Shown one piece after another: positions 43,983 through 53,500 of a DNA stretch of 64,000 bases (its first letter is position 1; each line of letters opens with the position of its first letter). The DNA comes from Bacteroidales bacterium (lineage in GTDB: Bacteria; Bacteroidota; Bacteroidia; Bacteroidales; F082). The position numbers and the translations under genes are program-made. The notes under the pieces are model-generated. The model ran no database searches, was not told the DNA's origin, and saw only the letters and a program-made list of their open reading frames with translations. The stretch lies in the NCBI GenBank assembly GCA_023229245.1, contig JALNZU010000014.1, positions 1 through 64,000 of the forward strand. Direction: 5' to 3'.

Positions 43983-44990
43983 TTACTTCTTATGCGCAGT
44001 ATTAGGTTCTCTTTTTTGCAGCCATATCCATAAATTTTTACTGTCTTGACGTATTTGTTTTATCGATACCGGCATCAACAGCCAAAAGACCAGTCCTACA
44101 AGGCTACCCCACAAGAAGAAAGCTGTAAACTGCAGCAACGAAAAGCTAAGTGCTGCTTCTGCGGGAATACCATAAAGCCCTAACAAATATACTAAGGTTA
44201 CCTCTCGGGTTCCAAAGCCGGCCCAGGAAACTGGTAAGATAGTAACTAATCCTACTACGCTGATGATGATAGCTATATCTATTAATCCAAGATGAATAGA
44301 CATGGCATCCAGAATAAGAGCTATGGCCCCATAAAATATCAGATAAGCCAGCACGGTGATCAGCCATAGCTTTACCGACTGGGAAATTATAGCAGGTCGT
44401 ATGGTTTCTGTTAAAAAGACCAATAAACCTTGTTGTTTGAATCGGGCTAACCGGATAAGGTATTTGAAAAACCAGTTGGCCATAAACAAGCCAACGAAAA
44501 ACAGTAACACACCTGCTATGACAGCAATATACATGTTCTTTACCGGCCAGGGACCAAAATATAATAGACCTCCGATAGCCATCATCACTAATACACCCAG
44601 ATCAAAAATACGATCGGTAATTATGGTTCTGAAAGCCGGAATGAATTTCATATCGGCATATTGTCTGACATAATATAAACGAGCTATTTCGCCTATGCGT
44701 CCAGGGGTGATAATACCAATGGTATAGCTAGCCATATACGCTCCAAACGAATGTCTGACGGGATAAAAAACACCTTCGGTCCGTATGAGTAAGTGCCAGC
44801 GATAACTTTTTACTGCTAATACTAAGATCACACCGCTTAACGAGATCAGATATTTGAGCAGGTTCAGATGCTCAAGCTGTTTGCCTAAGGCTTTCAGATC
44901 AATATCAACAAAACGAAAGAGCAGCCATAATATCAATGCCGATCCTGTTAATTTGATCAATAAGCTACGCCATTGTTTTAGCATACTCAC
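43983..44990 (-). CDS. Flippase-like membrane protein (LPG_synthase_TM / YbhN family)
   Basis: A 335-residue protein of about eight helices with family motifs: SYRWHLLIRTEG, ITPGRIGEIARLYYVRQ, FRTIITDRIFDLGVL and the PVSWAGFGTREVTLVYLLGL segment. It starts at GTG 44990, overlapping the upstream stop by 4 bp (GTGA). The family includes the membrane half of lysyl-phosphatidylglycerol synthase and proteins linked to lipid-glycan movement; the operon favours the latter. Confidence 0.85.
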   Translation of the reverse strand: MSMLKQWRSLLIKLTGSALILWLLFRFVDIDLKALGKQLEHLNLLKYLISLSGVILVLAVKSYRWHLLIRTEGVFYPVRHSFGAYMASYTIGIITPGRIGEIARLYYVRQYADMKFIPAFRTIITDRIFDLGVLVMMAIGGLLYFGPWPVKNMYIAVIAGVLLFFVGLFMANWFFKYLIRLARFKQQGLLVFLTETIRPAIISQSVKLWLITVLAYLIFYGAIALILDAMSIHLGLIDIAIIISVVGLVTILPVSWAGFGTREVTLVYLLGLYGIPAEAALSFSLLQFTAFFLWGSLVGLVFWLLMPVSIKQIRQDSKNLWIWLQKREPNTAHKK

Positions 44991-46309
44991 AACTCGTTGC
45001 GCTTAATATTATGGGTGGATTTCTTCCAGAAGGTTCGTGTTTTCTCGAAAATATTCCCTATGAATCGGGCTGGCAGCTGTTCTACCATCCATCGGGCTGC
45101 TTTAGTTCCCAGCAATAAGAATAAAGTACTGATCACTATCTCCATCAGATATCGTGAAAAGCCAAACCCTTTTAATGTGTAGCCGTAATCGGGTATTGAT
45201 CTTCCGGTCCATTTACGGAACTGTATTCTGATAAAAGCACCTCTTTTCTTGAAGTCGTACCCATGTGAATGCATGCGTATAGCCGTTTGTGTATCTATTG
45301 GATCCATAGTAAGCACACCTTCATCCATCATCTGCTGTAAAATGGTTTCCCCTTTTGCGCTACGGCTGATGATCATTGAAAAGCCTTTCCCTCGTTCTTC
45401 ATATACCGGAGCCCATGCATCACCACCTGAGATATCGGTAAATTCATTAGTCAGATCAGTACAATAGAGGCTGTTACGTAATATATGAAAGGGGATCAGA
45501 TAGTTGGCATGAAATTTTTTTAACTCAATCACCCTGCCGCTTGTTAGTTCAACCCTCATATTACCAGGCCATTCGCCATGCCGGAAATATAACTTTTGTA
45601 TGTGTTTATAGTCTTTTTCTCCATGCGAGCGTAAAAAGCTTCTGATAGATGAGAAATAAAGTGTGTTGCCATAAAATGGGCCAAAAATATATTCGATATT
45701 TTGCACCCAAGGATGCTTCATTTTTTGCAGTTTTCGGATTGATTGCACTTGGCCCGGCAATCCTACATAGGCTAATTTACCTTTGAAAGCAGCTATCTCA
45801 GGTAAAATCTCGTTTACCGAGCTGATAATATATTTGCTTTGTGATGCCTGTAGTATTTCTTCTTTGCTGGTGGCAATAAAAGGTTTTGTAAACCAGGGTT
45901 CTTCTTCCGACATACCCAAGACTACTGCTCCGTCTATCTTTTTTTTCTCAAGCAACCAGATCAGTATGGCTGATAAGATACCGCCCGAAGCTCCTCCTTG
46001 TCTGACGGCCGGTTCAGTGGCATAACCTATTCCAATCTGGTAGAACGCACCTATGAAAGTATGGAAGTTGGGGCTGTCGGGGTAAAAATATTTTCGATAT
46101 TCCGGAAAGTTGAACTCTTTGCCTGAGCAGGCTTCCCATATGGTATCGGCCAGCTTGTCGTCTATGGGCTGAATAATTTTTGGCCTGTATTTCCCGGCTT
46201 TATCTGTAAACACTATGCGTCCGCCTGATAATCCAACACAACTACCACAACGGTTGCATAGCTCCGAACGCATGAGCTTCTCTAGTTTATCAATATTTTT
46301 CACAGACAT
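44987..46309 (-). CDS. FrhB-like (coenzyme F420 hydrogenase beta subunit family) Fe-S protein
   Basis: A 440-residue protein from ATG 46309. A ferredoxin-like cluster LCNRCGSCVG opens it, followed by RQGGASGGILSAIL, AYVGLPGQVQSIRKL and DISGGDAWAP, the order seen in the FrhB_FdhB family. Members in polysaccharide clusters have no F420 role; a flavin/Fe-S redox step on a sugar is inferred. Its start overlaps the methyltransferase gene by 20 bp, and its stop overlaps the next start by 4 bp. Confidence 0.82.
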   Translation of the reverse strand: MSVKNIDKLEKLMRSELCNRCGSCVGLSGGRIVFTDKAGKYRPKIIQPIDDKLADTIWEACSGKEFNFPEYRKYFYPDSPNFHTFIGAFYQIGIGYATEPAVRQGGASGGILSAILIWLLEKKKIDGAVVLGMSEEEPWFTKPFIATSKEEILQASQSKYIISSVNEILPEIAAFKGKLAYVGLPGQVQSIRKLQKMKHPWVQNIEYIFGPFYGNTLYFSSIRSFLRSHGEKDYKHIQKLYFRHGEWPGNMRVELTSGRVIELKKFHANYLIPFHILRNSLYCTDLTNEFTDISGGDAWAPVYEERGKGFSMIISRSAKGETILQQMMDEGVLTMDPIDTQTAIRMHSHGYDFKKRGAFIRIQFRKWTGRSIPDYGYTLKGFGFSRYLMEIVISTLFLLLGTKAARWMVEQLPARFIGNIFEKTRTFWKKSTHNIKRNEL

Positions 46310-47027
46310 AAAATTGACGTATTCCAAGTTCAGAGACCCAGGTTTTCTGAAGGCGGTTTATTATTTTTTCGCCAAAATTTTGCAGAGCTAACGGGCCTAC
46401 GGGTATCAATACTGTTCCTTTATGCATCAGCAGCTTCCATCCGGATTTATGTAGCATTGCTTTCACTTCGGCCGAAGGAAGGAACCGATGTGGGCCTTCG
46501 CCATGTCCTCCAAAAAGAGCTGTATATATCCTATAAGGTAACTCGCTTGTGTGTGGTGGGCAGCTTAACACTAAACGTGCTTCTGGAGTACTGATTCGTG
46601 CAAGCTCTTTTAAGAAGGATAATGGATCAGCAGCGTGTTCAAGGGTCTCTAAGCTGAGTATCCTGTCGAAACGGGCATCATCAAAAGGCAAGCTACTATA
46701 AGTTGCGATTTTAACTTGCCGGATATGAGGGCGTAGATGATGAGCTACGGCCATCAGACCTGAAGATATTTCTGCATTGAGGATATCGACTTTTGGATTG
46801 CTCTTTTTGATAAAGTCATCTGCTTCGGCATCCCGGCTGGTGATGTTCAGAACTTTATGCGAGTCTTCAAGCTGTAGATAATGCATGCTCTCGTAAAAGC
46901 GTTGATCGTGTGCATGCTTCACTTTGGTGTTTTCAGCCACATAAACCGAAGCTACCCTGTCCCAATGAGCTTCTACCTCTTTATCTGTCCAACTGTTGCG
47001 ATGATTGCGCTGTTCCCATTTTTTCAC
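46290..47027 (-). CDS. SAM-dependent methyltransferase
   Basis: A 245-residue class I methyltransferase starting at GTG 47027 (GTGA overlap with the GT2 stop). A Rossmann core is visible: KVLNITSRDAEADDF (motif I in diverged form, without GxGxG), VDILNAEIS, RFDRILSLETLEHAADPLSF (motif near the acceptor strand) and RLVLSCPPHTSE. Likely modifies a lipid-linked sugar or quinone-like lipid; operon position favours glycan modification. Confidence 0.78.
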   Translation of the reverse strand: MKKWEQRNHRNSWTDKEVEAHWDRVASVYVAENTKVKHAHDQRFYESMHYLQLEDSHKVLNITSRDAEADDFIKKSNPKVDILNAEISSGLMAVAHHLRPHIRQVKIATYSSLPFDDARFDRILSLETLEHAADPLSFLKELARISTPEARLVLSCPPHTSELPYRIYTALFGGHGEGPHRFLPSAEVKAMLHKSGWKLLMHKGTVLIPVGPLALQNFGEKIINRLQKTWVSELGIRQFYVCEKY

Positions 47028-47893
47028 GGCCGTTGCTTGGTTCGATTCAACAATGAAATCTGATCAGCCAGAAGCCCAATAAAGAAAATAAACATTCCTA
47101 AAATAGTTAGCAGTGATGCACTGTTTGGAAATCGTCCGGCAAGCAAATATCCTGCGATACCCCATCCAATGCCTAAGAAAAAGAATAATAGGCTGGCAGG
47201 AAAGAAAATTTTTAACGGATTGAATAACATGATGATACGCATGATCAGCAATAGTGTTTTGGAGCCGTCTTTAAGAAATTTTACATTGCTGCTTCGGCCG
47301 ATACGCTCTTCTACCACTATAGGGAATGTGCCTATAGTATAGCCTTCCTTTAAGAAAGCCAGAGTAGATGTAGTGGAAAAGGAGAATCCGTTGGGCATGA
47401 TATGCAATAGTTCAGTGATTAGTTGACGGTCGAACCCTCTGAAGCCTGAGTTGTAATCGGGTAGCTGTTGTTCAACCAACATTTCTCCCAGGATACGGAT
47501 CAGACGTTTACCTTTTTGACGGCTTTTAACCTGAAAACTATTGGCCGTACGTTCGCCTATCACCATATCATAATCAGGGAGCATGCCAATGAGTTGATCT
47601 AAGTATTTTGGGTCATGTTGACCATCGCTGTCTAAGATGACTACATATGTTCCGGTGGCTTTTCTAATCCCTGTTTTCAGTGCTGCACCATATCCTTTGT
47701 TGATGGGATGCCGGACACATTTCACCGGATATTCTGTGATTATTTCATAGGTTTTGTCGGTTGATCCGTCGTCAATATATATGACTTCATATATGGAGTG
47801 ATAGTTTTTTTCGACTATCCCGTCGAGGCTTTTTCGGATACCGGCTTCTTCATTATAAGCTGGGATGACTATGCTGATCAGAGGTGTCACCAT
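47024..47893 (-). CDS. DPM1/ArnC-like polyprenyl-phosphate glycosyltransferase (GT2)
   Basis: A 289-residue protein: SIVIPAYNEEAGIRKSL, YIDDGSTDKTYE, VILDSDGQHDPKYLDQL (metal-binding DSDGQ) and GFRGFDRQL, then two C-terminal membrane helices (about 220-280). This is the layout of enzymes that charge undecaprenyl phosphate with a sugar. First gene of the operon, with a -7 box at 47908-47915. Confidence 0.9.
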   Translation of the reverse strand: MVTPLISIVIPAYNEEAGIRKSLDGIVEKNYHSIYEVIYIDDGSTDKTYEIITEYPVKCVRHPINKGYGAALKTGIRKATGTYVVILDSDGQHDPKYLDQLIGMLPDYDMVIGERTANSFQVKSRQKGKRLIRILGEMLVEQQLPDYNSGFRGFDRQLITELLHIMPNGFSFSTTSTLAFLKEGYTIGTFPIVVEERIGRSSNVKFLKDGSKTLLLIMRIIMLFNPLKIFFPASLLFFFLGIGWGIAGYLLAGRFPNSASLLTILGMFIFFIGLLADQISLLNRTKQRP

Positions 47894-47907
47894 CTGCCTT
47901 TTTTTCG

Positions 47908-47915
47908 CAAAGGTA
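47908..47915 (-). promoter_or_regulatory. -7 promoter element TACCTTTG (lipid-glycan operon)
   Basis: A perfect TAnnTTTG on the minus strand, 14 bp upstream of the GT2 start; it would drive the five overlapping genes. Confidence 0.65.
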
Positions 47916-47998
47916 GAAAAATGTATCTATCCACATGAACTATGGCTTGATATATCAGCATGTGAGGATTGCTGATTTTCGATTATCTGGCCATGAGT

Positions 47999-48400
47999 TT
48001 ATGGGTCAGGCTCTTCTTCTTTATTTAAATTGGTATCGGAAGGGGTACGTCCTTGCATCATTTTTTGTTTGTGTTGCATGAGCATATGGTACTGTTCTTC
48101 GCTGACGTGCGGCCGTATGGATTCGTCTAACTGCATGAACATATTGTTTTGTTCTTCCCAGCTTTTGAGCATCAGTTGCCAATGTATTTTACTAAAAGAG
48201 TCAAGCACTGGTGTCAGAGCTTGTTTTTGCTCGGGAGTAGCCTGAAGAATTCGATACATATTTTCGCGAAACCCTTCGGGAGTATTCATGAATTTAATTT
48301 TTTCCACTTTCGTTCGGGTTACCCGGCCTGTTGTAAGCGAGCCAATAAAAAAGCCGGCTATGAAAGTGATAAGCAACAGAACGATATATTTGGTTTTCAT
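47999..48400 (-). CDS. Spy/CpxP-like membrane-anchored protein
   Basis: A 133-residue protein with an N-terminal membrane anchor (about 4-25) and a helical periplasmic part rich in Met, Gln and His (LTPVLDSFSKIHWQLML, YHMLMQHKQKMM), resembling the Spy/CpxP and heavy-metal-sensor proteins. Third gene of a sigma / anti-sigma operon, 10 bp after its neighbour; a chaperone or stress-sensing role is inferred. Confidence 0.65.
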   Translation of the reverse strand: MKTKYIVLLLITFIAGFFIGSLTTGRVTRTKVEKIKFMNTPEGFRENMYRILQATPEQKQALTPVLDSFSKIHWQLMLKSWEEQNNMFMQLDESIRPHVSEEQYHMLMQHKQKMMQGRTPSDTNLNKEEEPDP

Positions 48401-48410
48401 TGCTTATAGG

Positions 48411-48812
48411 TTAATAGTTTGCCAATAAATTTGTAAAATCTCCACTCCATAAATTTGTTATACCCAACAACCCGTCAATTGATAGGGAGTTTTCTTGCCA
48501 TATCACATACATTAAGAGCAGGAATACTGCTGCTACGGCACTCATACTCAGGCGCAGCATCCATTTGTATAAGTCTCGTTGGGTTTGTTGAATAAGGCGT
48601 TGGTGTGCCAATCGATTCAATGTGTGTTTGATAAAATATCTACTAAATTGTGGATTAAAGTTTTGAAGCAGGAGATAAATTTTTTTCCAGTCGTTAAGGC
48701 TGTCAATAGCATGTGTATTTGAAGTAAGTAAATGTGTTAGCTGCTCTTCTTCTGCTTGTCTGGTTTCGTTCAGTAAGGATTTTACCAGCAAATGTTCTTG
48801 ATTCTTATTCAT
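48411..48812 (-). CDS. Probable membrane anti-sigma factor
   Basis: A 133-residue protein with a helical cytosolic N-terminus (about 1-80), one membrane helix (about 89-107) and a short periplasmic end. The start overlaps the sigma-factor stop by 4 bp (ATGA). No ZAS His-x3-Cys-x2-Cys motif is present. The anti-sigma call rests on position and topology. Confidence 0.6.
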   Translation of the reverse strand: MNKNQEHLLVKSLLNETRQAEEEQLTHLLTSNTHAIDSLNDWKKIYLLLQNFNPQFSRYFIKHTLNRLAHQRLIQQTQRDLYKWMLRLSMSAVAAVFLLLMYVIWQENSLSIDGLLGITNLWSGDFTNLLANY

Positions 48813-49372
48813 TGTTGTTCTGTGTTTCTTAATATTTTCCGCATTTTTTCTAACCCTCTTGAAAGTCTTGATAATACGGTTCCTAATGGGATTCCAAGCA
48901 TATCGGCTGTCTCTCGGGTCGAATAGCCTTCTATCAGCCTAAGTATTACCACTACTCGTTGATCGGTTTGAATATGTGTCAGTGCATGTGTGATCTGATC
49001 TGTTACATCAGCTTGTTGAAACGCATCCTGAGGATCGGTAAATTCATATTGAATAGGCTTGTCGTCTGTCAGTTCTAACCAGGCATACCGATTTTTTCTA
49101 CGTCGTAGCTCGTTGATAGATAGATTAATAGCTATACGCGTAAGAAATGTCGATACTTTAGCTTCATACCTATATGTGCCTACCGACTGCCAGAACCGTA
49201 AAAAAGTTTCTTGCCCTACATCTTCGGCTTCTGCTGTATTACCCAACATTCCGATAACAATACGTGCGATCATTGTTTCATACCGTCGGATAATTTCAAC
49301 TAATGCCTGTTCATCACCTCGCTGCATTTTTTCTACCAACACAGCTTCTGAAGTGTTTTTATAGCTATTCAA
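48809..49372 (-). CDS. ECF-type RNA polymerase sigma factor
   Basis: A 187-residue sigma-70 family protein: region 2 (MLGNTAEAEDVGQETFLRFW, near 42-61, then FLTRIAINLSINELRRRK) and region 4 (QRVVVILRLIEGYSTRETA, GIPLGTVLSRLSRGLEKMR). The start is TTG 49372, since an in-frame stop lies just upstream and the next ATG (residue 16) would cut region 2. It likely controls an envelope-stress regulon with the two genes behind it. Confidence 0.9.
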   Translation of the reverse strand: MNSYKNTSEAVLVEKMQRGDEQALVEIIRRYETMIARIVIGMLGNTAEAEDVGQETFLRFWQSVGTYRYEAKVSTFLTRIAINLSINELRRRKNRYAWLELTDDKPIQYEFTDPQDAFQQADVTDQITHALTHIQTDQRVVVILRLIEGYSTRETADMLGIPLGTVLSRLSRGLEKMRKILRNTEQQ

Positions 49373-49422
49373 TGCTCTGTCTCAAAATCTTTTATACACG
49401 ATTAGCTTCCATGCTTATCTAA

Positions 49423-49430
49423 CAAAGATA
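49423..49430 (-). promoter_or_regulatory. -7 promoter element TATCTTTG (sigma operon)
   Basis: A perfect TAnnTTTG on the minus strand, 50 bp upstream of the sigma-factor TTG start; a primary-sigma promoter, so the operon need not depend only on its own sigma factor. Confidence 0.55.
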
Positions 49431-49549
49431 CTATAGGTTTTATTCCCTTATCAGGTGTTGAAATATACTATCCATTGATAAGGATATCTGTTTTTAAAGC
49501 CTGAGAAATAAATGGCTTCAGGTGAAGCTGCTTGAATCTTTTTGTGTTG

Positions 49550-50431
49550 TCAGAGCGCTTCGGCACCTCCGACAATTTCGATGATTTCGTTGGTGATAGC
49601 TGCTTGCCGGGCTTTGTTATAGCTTAGTTTCAGCTCTTTAAGCATTTCGGTTGCATTATCTGTTGCTTTATGCATGGCAATCATACGGGCACCATGTTCG
49701 GAGGCAAAACTATCCAGGATCATTTTATAGACCTGCATTTTAATAGTTTTAGGTACTAATGTATCTAAGATTTGTTGCTGATCCGGTTCGAAGATATATT
49801 TTGATACCCCGTCGTCTAACTCATCAATTTTTTGTGGTGGCAATTCTAATGGCAACAGTTGTTCTTCTACTATGACCTGTGTGCCGGCGCTACGAAACTG
49901 GTTATAGACAAAGACAATACGATCGAATTCTTTTTCAACAAAGAGCCTCATAAAATATTCGGCTAATGGAATGATGTGTTCAAAATTCAGGTGATCGAAC
50001 ACTTGTATTTCGCTACCGGTATATTGAAAATGATATTTTTTAAAGAAATCGTCACCTTTTTTACCTATGCAAAAGACTGCCAGATTATTTTCTTCTATCA
50101 GGTTATTGTATTGCTCAACAGCTAATTTCACCGTATGCCGTATGATACTGGTATTAAATGCTCCGCATAATCCTCTGTTGGATGTAACGGGTACTAATAA
50201 TACTTTTTTCACTTCAGGCTGCTCGGTATATTTTGCCATTTCTGATTTGCCCATATAAGGAGCCAGATTTTGCATCAGTTCACGCAGTTTGGAGGCGTAT
50301 GGCCGCATATTGAGTATGGCATTTTGCGATTTACGCAACTTGGATGCCGATACCATTTTCATAGCACTGGTGATCTGCATGGTCGAGTTGACCGATTCGA
50401 TACGTGTTCTAACTTCTTTTAGGTTTGACAT
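49550..50431 (-). CDS. atpG: ATP synthase gamma subunit
   Basis: A 293-residue gamma subunit: the N-terminal rotor helix NLKEVRTRIESVNSTMQIT, TSNRGLCGAFNTSI and the C-terminal helix ATEMLKELKLSYNKARQAAI. It is the central stalk of F1. It ends the cluster; atpD and atpC do not follow. Confidence 0.96.
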   Translation of the reverse strand: MSNLKEVRTRIESVNSTMQITSAMKMVSASKLRKSQNAILNMRPYASKLRELMQNLAPYMGKSEMAKYTEQPEVKKVLLVPVTSNRGLCGAFNTSIIRHTVKLAVEQYNNLIEENNLAVFCIGKKGDDFFKKYHFQYTGSEIQVFDHLNFEHIIPLAEYFMRLFVEKEFDRIVFVYNQFRSAGTQVIVEEQLLPLELPPQKIDELDDGVSKYIFEPDQQQILDTLVPKTIKMQVYKMILDSFASEHGARMIAMHKATDNATEMLKELKLSYNKARQAAITNEIIEIVGGAEAL

Positions 50432-50461
50432 ATGCGACTGACTTGAATATTCGTCCTACTA

Positions 50462-52045
50462 TCAAATCTCGTAGCGACTGACAATTTTAGAAGCTGCCTT
50501 AGCTAGCTCTTCTTCTGTTTCTTTATCAAATTTTCCTGCTCTGAGCTTTTTCAGCAATTCTGTATGATTTTCATCCAATTCATGTATGAAGGCTGTTTGA
50601 AAATCGGTTACCGCATTAACGGGTACCCTTCGTAAAAGGTTTTGTGTTCCACAGTAGATGATTGCCACCTGATGCTCCACACTCATAGGTGTATATTGTG
50701 GCTGTTTCAATATTTCTAGGTTTCGTTTTCCTTTATCCAACACTGCCATAGTTGCGGCATCTAAGTCGGAGCCAAACTTAGAGAATGCTTCTAACTCGCG
50801 ATATTGTGCCTGGTCTAATTTCAATGTACCAGCCACCTTTTTCATAGCTTTTATTTGTGCATTACCTCCAACTCTTGAAACGGATATTCCTACATTGATA
50901 GCTGGTCGTATCCCTGCATTGAACAGATTTGTCTCAAGGAATATCTGGCCATCGGTAATTGAGATCACATTAGTAGGTATGTAGGCTGAAACGTCTCCTG
51001 CTTGAGTTTCTATTATAGGTAGAGCGGTTAGTGATCCACCTCCTTTTACCATAGGTTTGATGCTTTCGGGCAGGTCGTTCATGGTTGCAGCTATTTCATC
51101 CGAGTTGATGATCTTTGCAGCTCTTTCCAACAGTCGCGAATGCAGGTAAAACACATCACCAGGATATGCCTCACGTCCAGGCGGACGGCGTAGCAGGAGC
51201 GACACTTCTCTATAAGCCACAGCTTGTTTGGATAAGTCGTCATAAATAACTAAGGCCGGTCGGCCTGTATCCCGAAAATATTCACCTATGGCAGCTCCTG
51301 CAAAGGGAGCATAAAACTGTAATGCAGCAGGATCGGATGCTGTAGCCGATACGATAACTGTATAAGGCATTGCTCCATGGTCTTCAAGGGTTTTTTGTAT
51401 GCTGGCAACAGTAGAGCCTTTTTGCCCAATGGCTACATAAATGCAATATACAGGTTCTCCACGGTCGTAAAACTCTTTTTGATTGATGATGGTATCTATC
51501 CCAATAGCTGTTTTACCGGTCTGTCGGTCGCCTATGATCAACTCACGTTGTCCTCTTCCAATAGGTATCATGGCGTCTATAGCTTTGATTCCTGTTTGCA
51601 GTGGTTCGTGTACTGGTTGTCTGAAGATTACTCCCGGTGCTTTACGTTCAAGTGGCATCTCGTAGTTAGTGCCACCAATTTCACCTTTACCGTCTATAGG
51701 TTCACCTAAGGTATTGATCACTCTTCCCAACATGCCTTCACCCACATTGATAGAGGCAATATGACCGGTACGTTTTACTATGTCTCCTTCGTTGATGCCA
51801 CTGGCGTTACCCAATAGAACCACACCCACATTATCTTCTTCAAGGTTGAGTACTATGCCTTGTAATCCGGTTTTTTCAAAGACAATAAGCTCACCTGATT
51901 CGGCATTTCCCATACCGTATATACGTGCAATACCATCGCCGACCTGCAGTACAGAGCCTGTCTCTTCAAGTTCGGCCTCAGTGTTGAAACCGGCTAATTC
52001 TTGACGTAATATTGCTGATACCTCAGCAGGTTTGATTACTCCCAT
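50462..52045 (-). CDS. atpA: ATP synthase alpha subunit
   Basis: A 527-residue alpha subunit with P-loop GDRQTGKT (172-179), the SVSRVGGNAQIKAMKKVAGT segment carrying the arginine finger, and the family's LLRRPPGREAYPGD stretch. It forms the non-catalytic nucleotide sites of F1. Confidence 0.98.
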   Translation of the reverse strand: MGVIKPAEVSAILRQELAGFNTEAELEETGSVLQVGDGIARIYGMGNAESGELIVFEKTGLQGIVLNLEEDNVGVVLLGNASGINEGDIVKRTGHIASINVGEGMLGRVINTLGEPIDGKGEIGGTNYEMPLERKAPGVIFRQPVHEPLQTGIKAIDAMIPIGRGQRELIIGDRQTGKTAIGIDTIINQKEFYDRGEPVYCIYVAIGQKGSTVASIQKTLEDHGAMPYTVIVSATASDPAALQFYAPFAGAAIGEYFRDTGRPALVIYDDLSKQAVAYREVSLLLRRPPGREAYPGDVFYLHSRLLERAAKIINSDEIAATMNDLPESIKPMVKGGGSLTALPIIETQAGDVSAYIPTNVISITDGQIFLETNLFNAGIRPAINVGISVSRVGGNAQIKAMKKVAGTLKLDQAQYRELEAFSKFGSDLDAATMAVLDKGKRNLEILKQPQYTPMSVEHQVAIIYCGTQNLLRRVPVNAVTDFQTAFIHELDENHTELLKKLRAGKFDKETEEELAKAASKIVSRYEI

Positions 52046-52067
52046 AGTGATATTTCTTAGCTATAAA

Positions 52068-52622
52068 TCATTTATAAATGTACAAATTTTTCTCAAACTC
52101 AGCTTGCATGCGTTCCAGGGTTTTACGAACTGATGCATCTAACAGATAATCGCCTAAACGTACTTTAAATCCACCTATAAGCTGTGGATCAATTACATTA
52201 TTAACCAATATCTCTTTTTCTGTCAGACCATGTATCAGGTCTAAGATGCGTTGTTGAAGCTCTTTATCAACGGCTTGGGCTGTAGATAGTTCAACCTCAA
52301 CCTGATTACGGCTTTCTAAATAATACTTGTGATATTGTGTGGCAATACCAACCACTTCATGTCCTCTTCCTTTGCGGATAAGTATGTTCAGGAAGGTATG
52401 AGTTATGGGATTGATTTGCTTCTGAAAGATCTGGTCAAAAATTCTTTGCTTTCTCAAAGCTGGTATGACCGGATTTAGCAGCAACAGTCGTAGCTCTTTG
52501 TTTTCATCCAACACTTTAGCCAACAACCTCAAATCGGTTAAGACCTGCTCTTCTGCTTTATTTTCTAAAGCAAACTCGAACAACGCTTTTGCATACCGTT
52601 TTGCCAGAATTTGGTTTTTCAT
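52068..52622 (-). CDS. atpH: ATP synthase delta subunit
   Basis: A 184-residue OSCP/delta protein: AKRYAKALFEFALENK at the N-terminus and LIGGFKVRLGDYLLDASVRKTLERM at the end (quoted stretch spans about 155-178; key part GGFKVRLGD). It links F1 to the peripheral stalk b. It lies 22 bp from atpA and 16 bp from atpF. Confidence 0.93.
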   Translation of the reverse strand: MKNQILAKRYAKALFEFALENKAEEQVLTDLRLLAKVLDENKELRLLLLNPVIPALRKQRIFDQIFQKQINPITHTFLNILIRKGRGHEVVGIATQYHKYYLESRNQVEVELSTAQAVDKELQQRILDLIHGLTEKEILVNNVIDPQLIGGFKVRLGDYLLDASVRKTLERMQAEFEKNLYIYK

Positions 52623-52638
52623 TGTTTAGTGTATGAGT

Positions 52639-53130
52639 TTAAAGAGGCTTATGCTCCAATATTCGTTGGATATATTGATCGTGTGCTTCTGGTTCTTGTA
52701 ATTTTTCTTTCAGTATGAGTTCAGCTACTTCTATGGATATAGTAGCTATTTGATTTTTTATTTCGGTGATTGCCGCCATTCGTTCACTTTCGATGCGTGT
52801 TTTGGCGCTTTGTACTATACGTTCTGCTTCTTCGTTGGCTTTGATACGTGCCTCGTCCAACAGTTTGTCGCGTATTTTTTTTGCTTCGGCAAGAATCACG
52901 TCTCTTTCTTCTTTAGCCTGTTTGAGTAGTTGCTCATTATCTATTTTGAGATTTTTCATCTCTTGATGAGCTGCTTCAGCAGCTTTCAGGGCATCGTCTA
53001 TTTGTTGTTCCCGTTCTTTTAGACCTTGCAATATTCCTGGCCAGGCAAACTTTTTTAGTATAAAGAAGACTGCTGTAAAGGCAAGCAACATCCAAAAGAT
53101 CAATCCGAATCCTGGGCTTACTAATTCCAT
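52639..53130 (-). CDS. atpF: ATP synthase b subunit
   Basis: A 163-residue protein with an N-terminal membrane helix (GLIFWMLLAFTAVFFILKKF) and a long charged coiled coil (EAAHQEMKNLKIDNEQLL onward). It is the peripheral stalk of FoF1. Confidence 0.95.
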   Translation of the reverse strand: MELVSPGFGLIFWMLLAFTAVFFILKKFAWPGILQGLKEREQQIDDALKAAEAAHQEMKNLKIDNEQLLKQAKEERDVILAEAKKIRDKLLDEARIKANEEAERIVQSAKTRIESERMAAITEIKNQIATISIEVAELILKEKLQEPEAHDQYIQRILEHKPL

Positions 53131-53200
53131 ATATCCTTATAATTTGATGATTCCATAAAAACCTGCTGTTGCAACCAAACGTTGCAACGCAGGTATGTTT

Positions 53201-53461
53201 TTACATGAACACAATCAGCAAACACAACACTATGGCGAAGAAAGCAACGCCTTCGATCAGTGCGGCTGATACGATCATGCTGGAGCGGATATCACCAGCA
53301 GCCTCCGGCTGACGGGCTATCGACTCCACAGAACTACGGCCAATGGCGCTGATACCTCTGCTGGCACCAAGTACAGCAATACTGGCAGCTAATGCAGCTA
53401 CCATTTTTGCAACAGGCATCAGATCCATTCCGGCTTGAAGTAAAATACTTAACAAATCCAT
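53201..53461 (-). CDS. atpE: ATP synthase c subunit
   Basis: An 86-residue hairpin proteolipid: helix 1, polar loop RQPEAAGD (50-57), helix 2 with the ion-carrying Glu70 in AALIEGVAFF. Glu70 is followed by Gly, not the Ser/Thr of Na+-binding c-rings, so protons are the likely coupling ion. Confidence 0.96.
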   Translation of the reverse strand: MDLLSILLQAGMDLMPVAKMVAALAASIAVLGASRGISAIGRSSVESIARQPEAAGDIRSSMIVSAALIEGVAFFAIVLCLLIVFM

Positions 53462-53500
53462 GATTTTACATTATTTAGTTATTAAATCAAGTTCTATATA

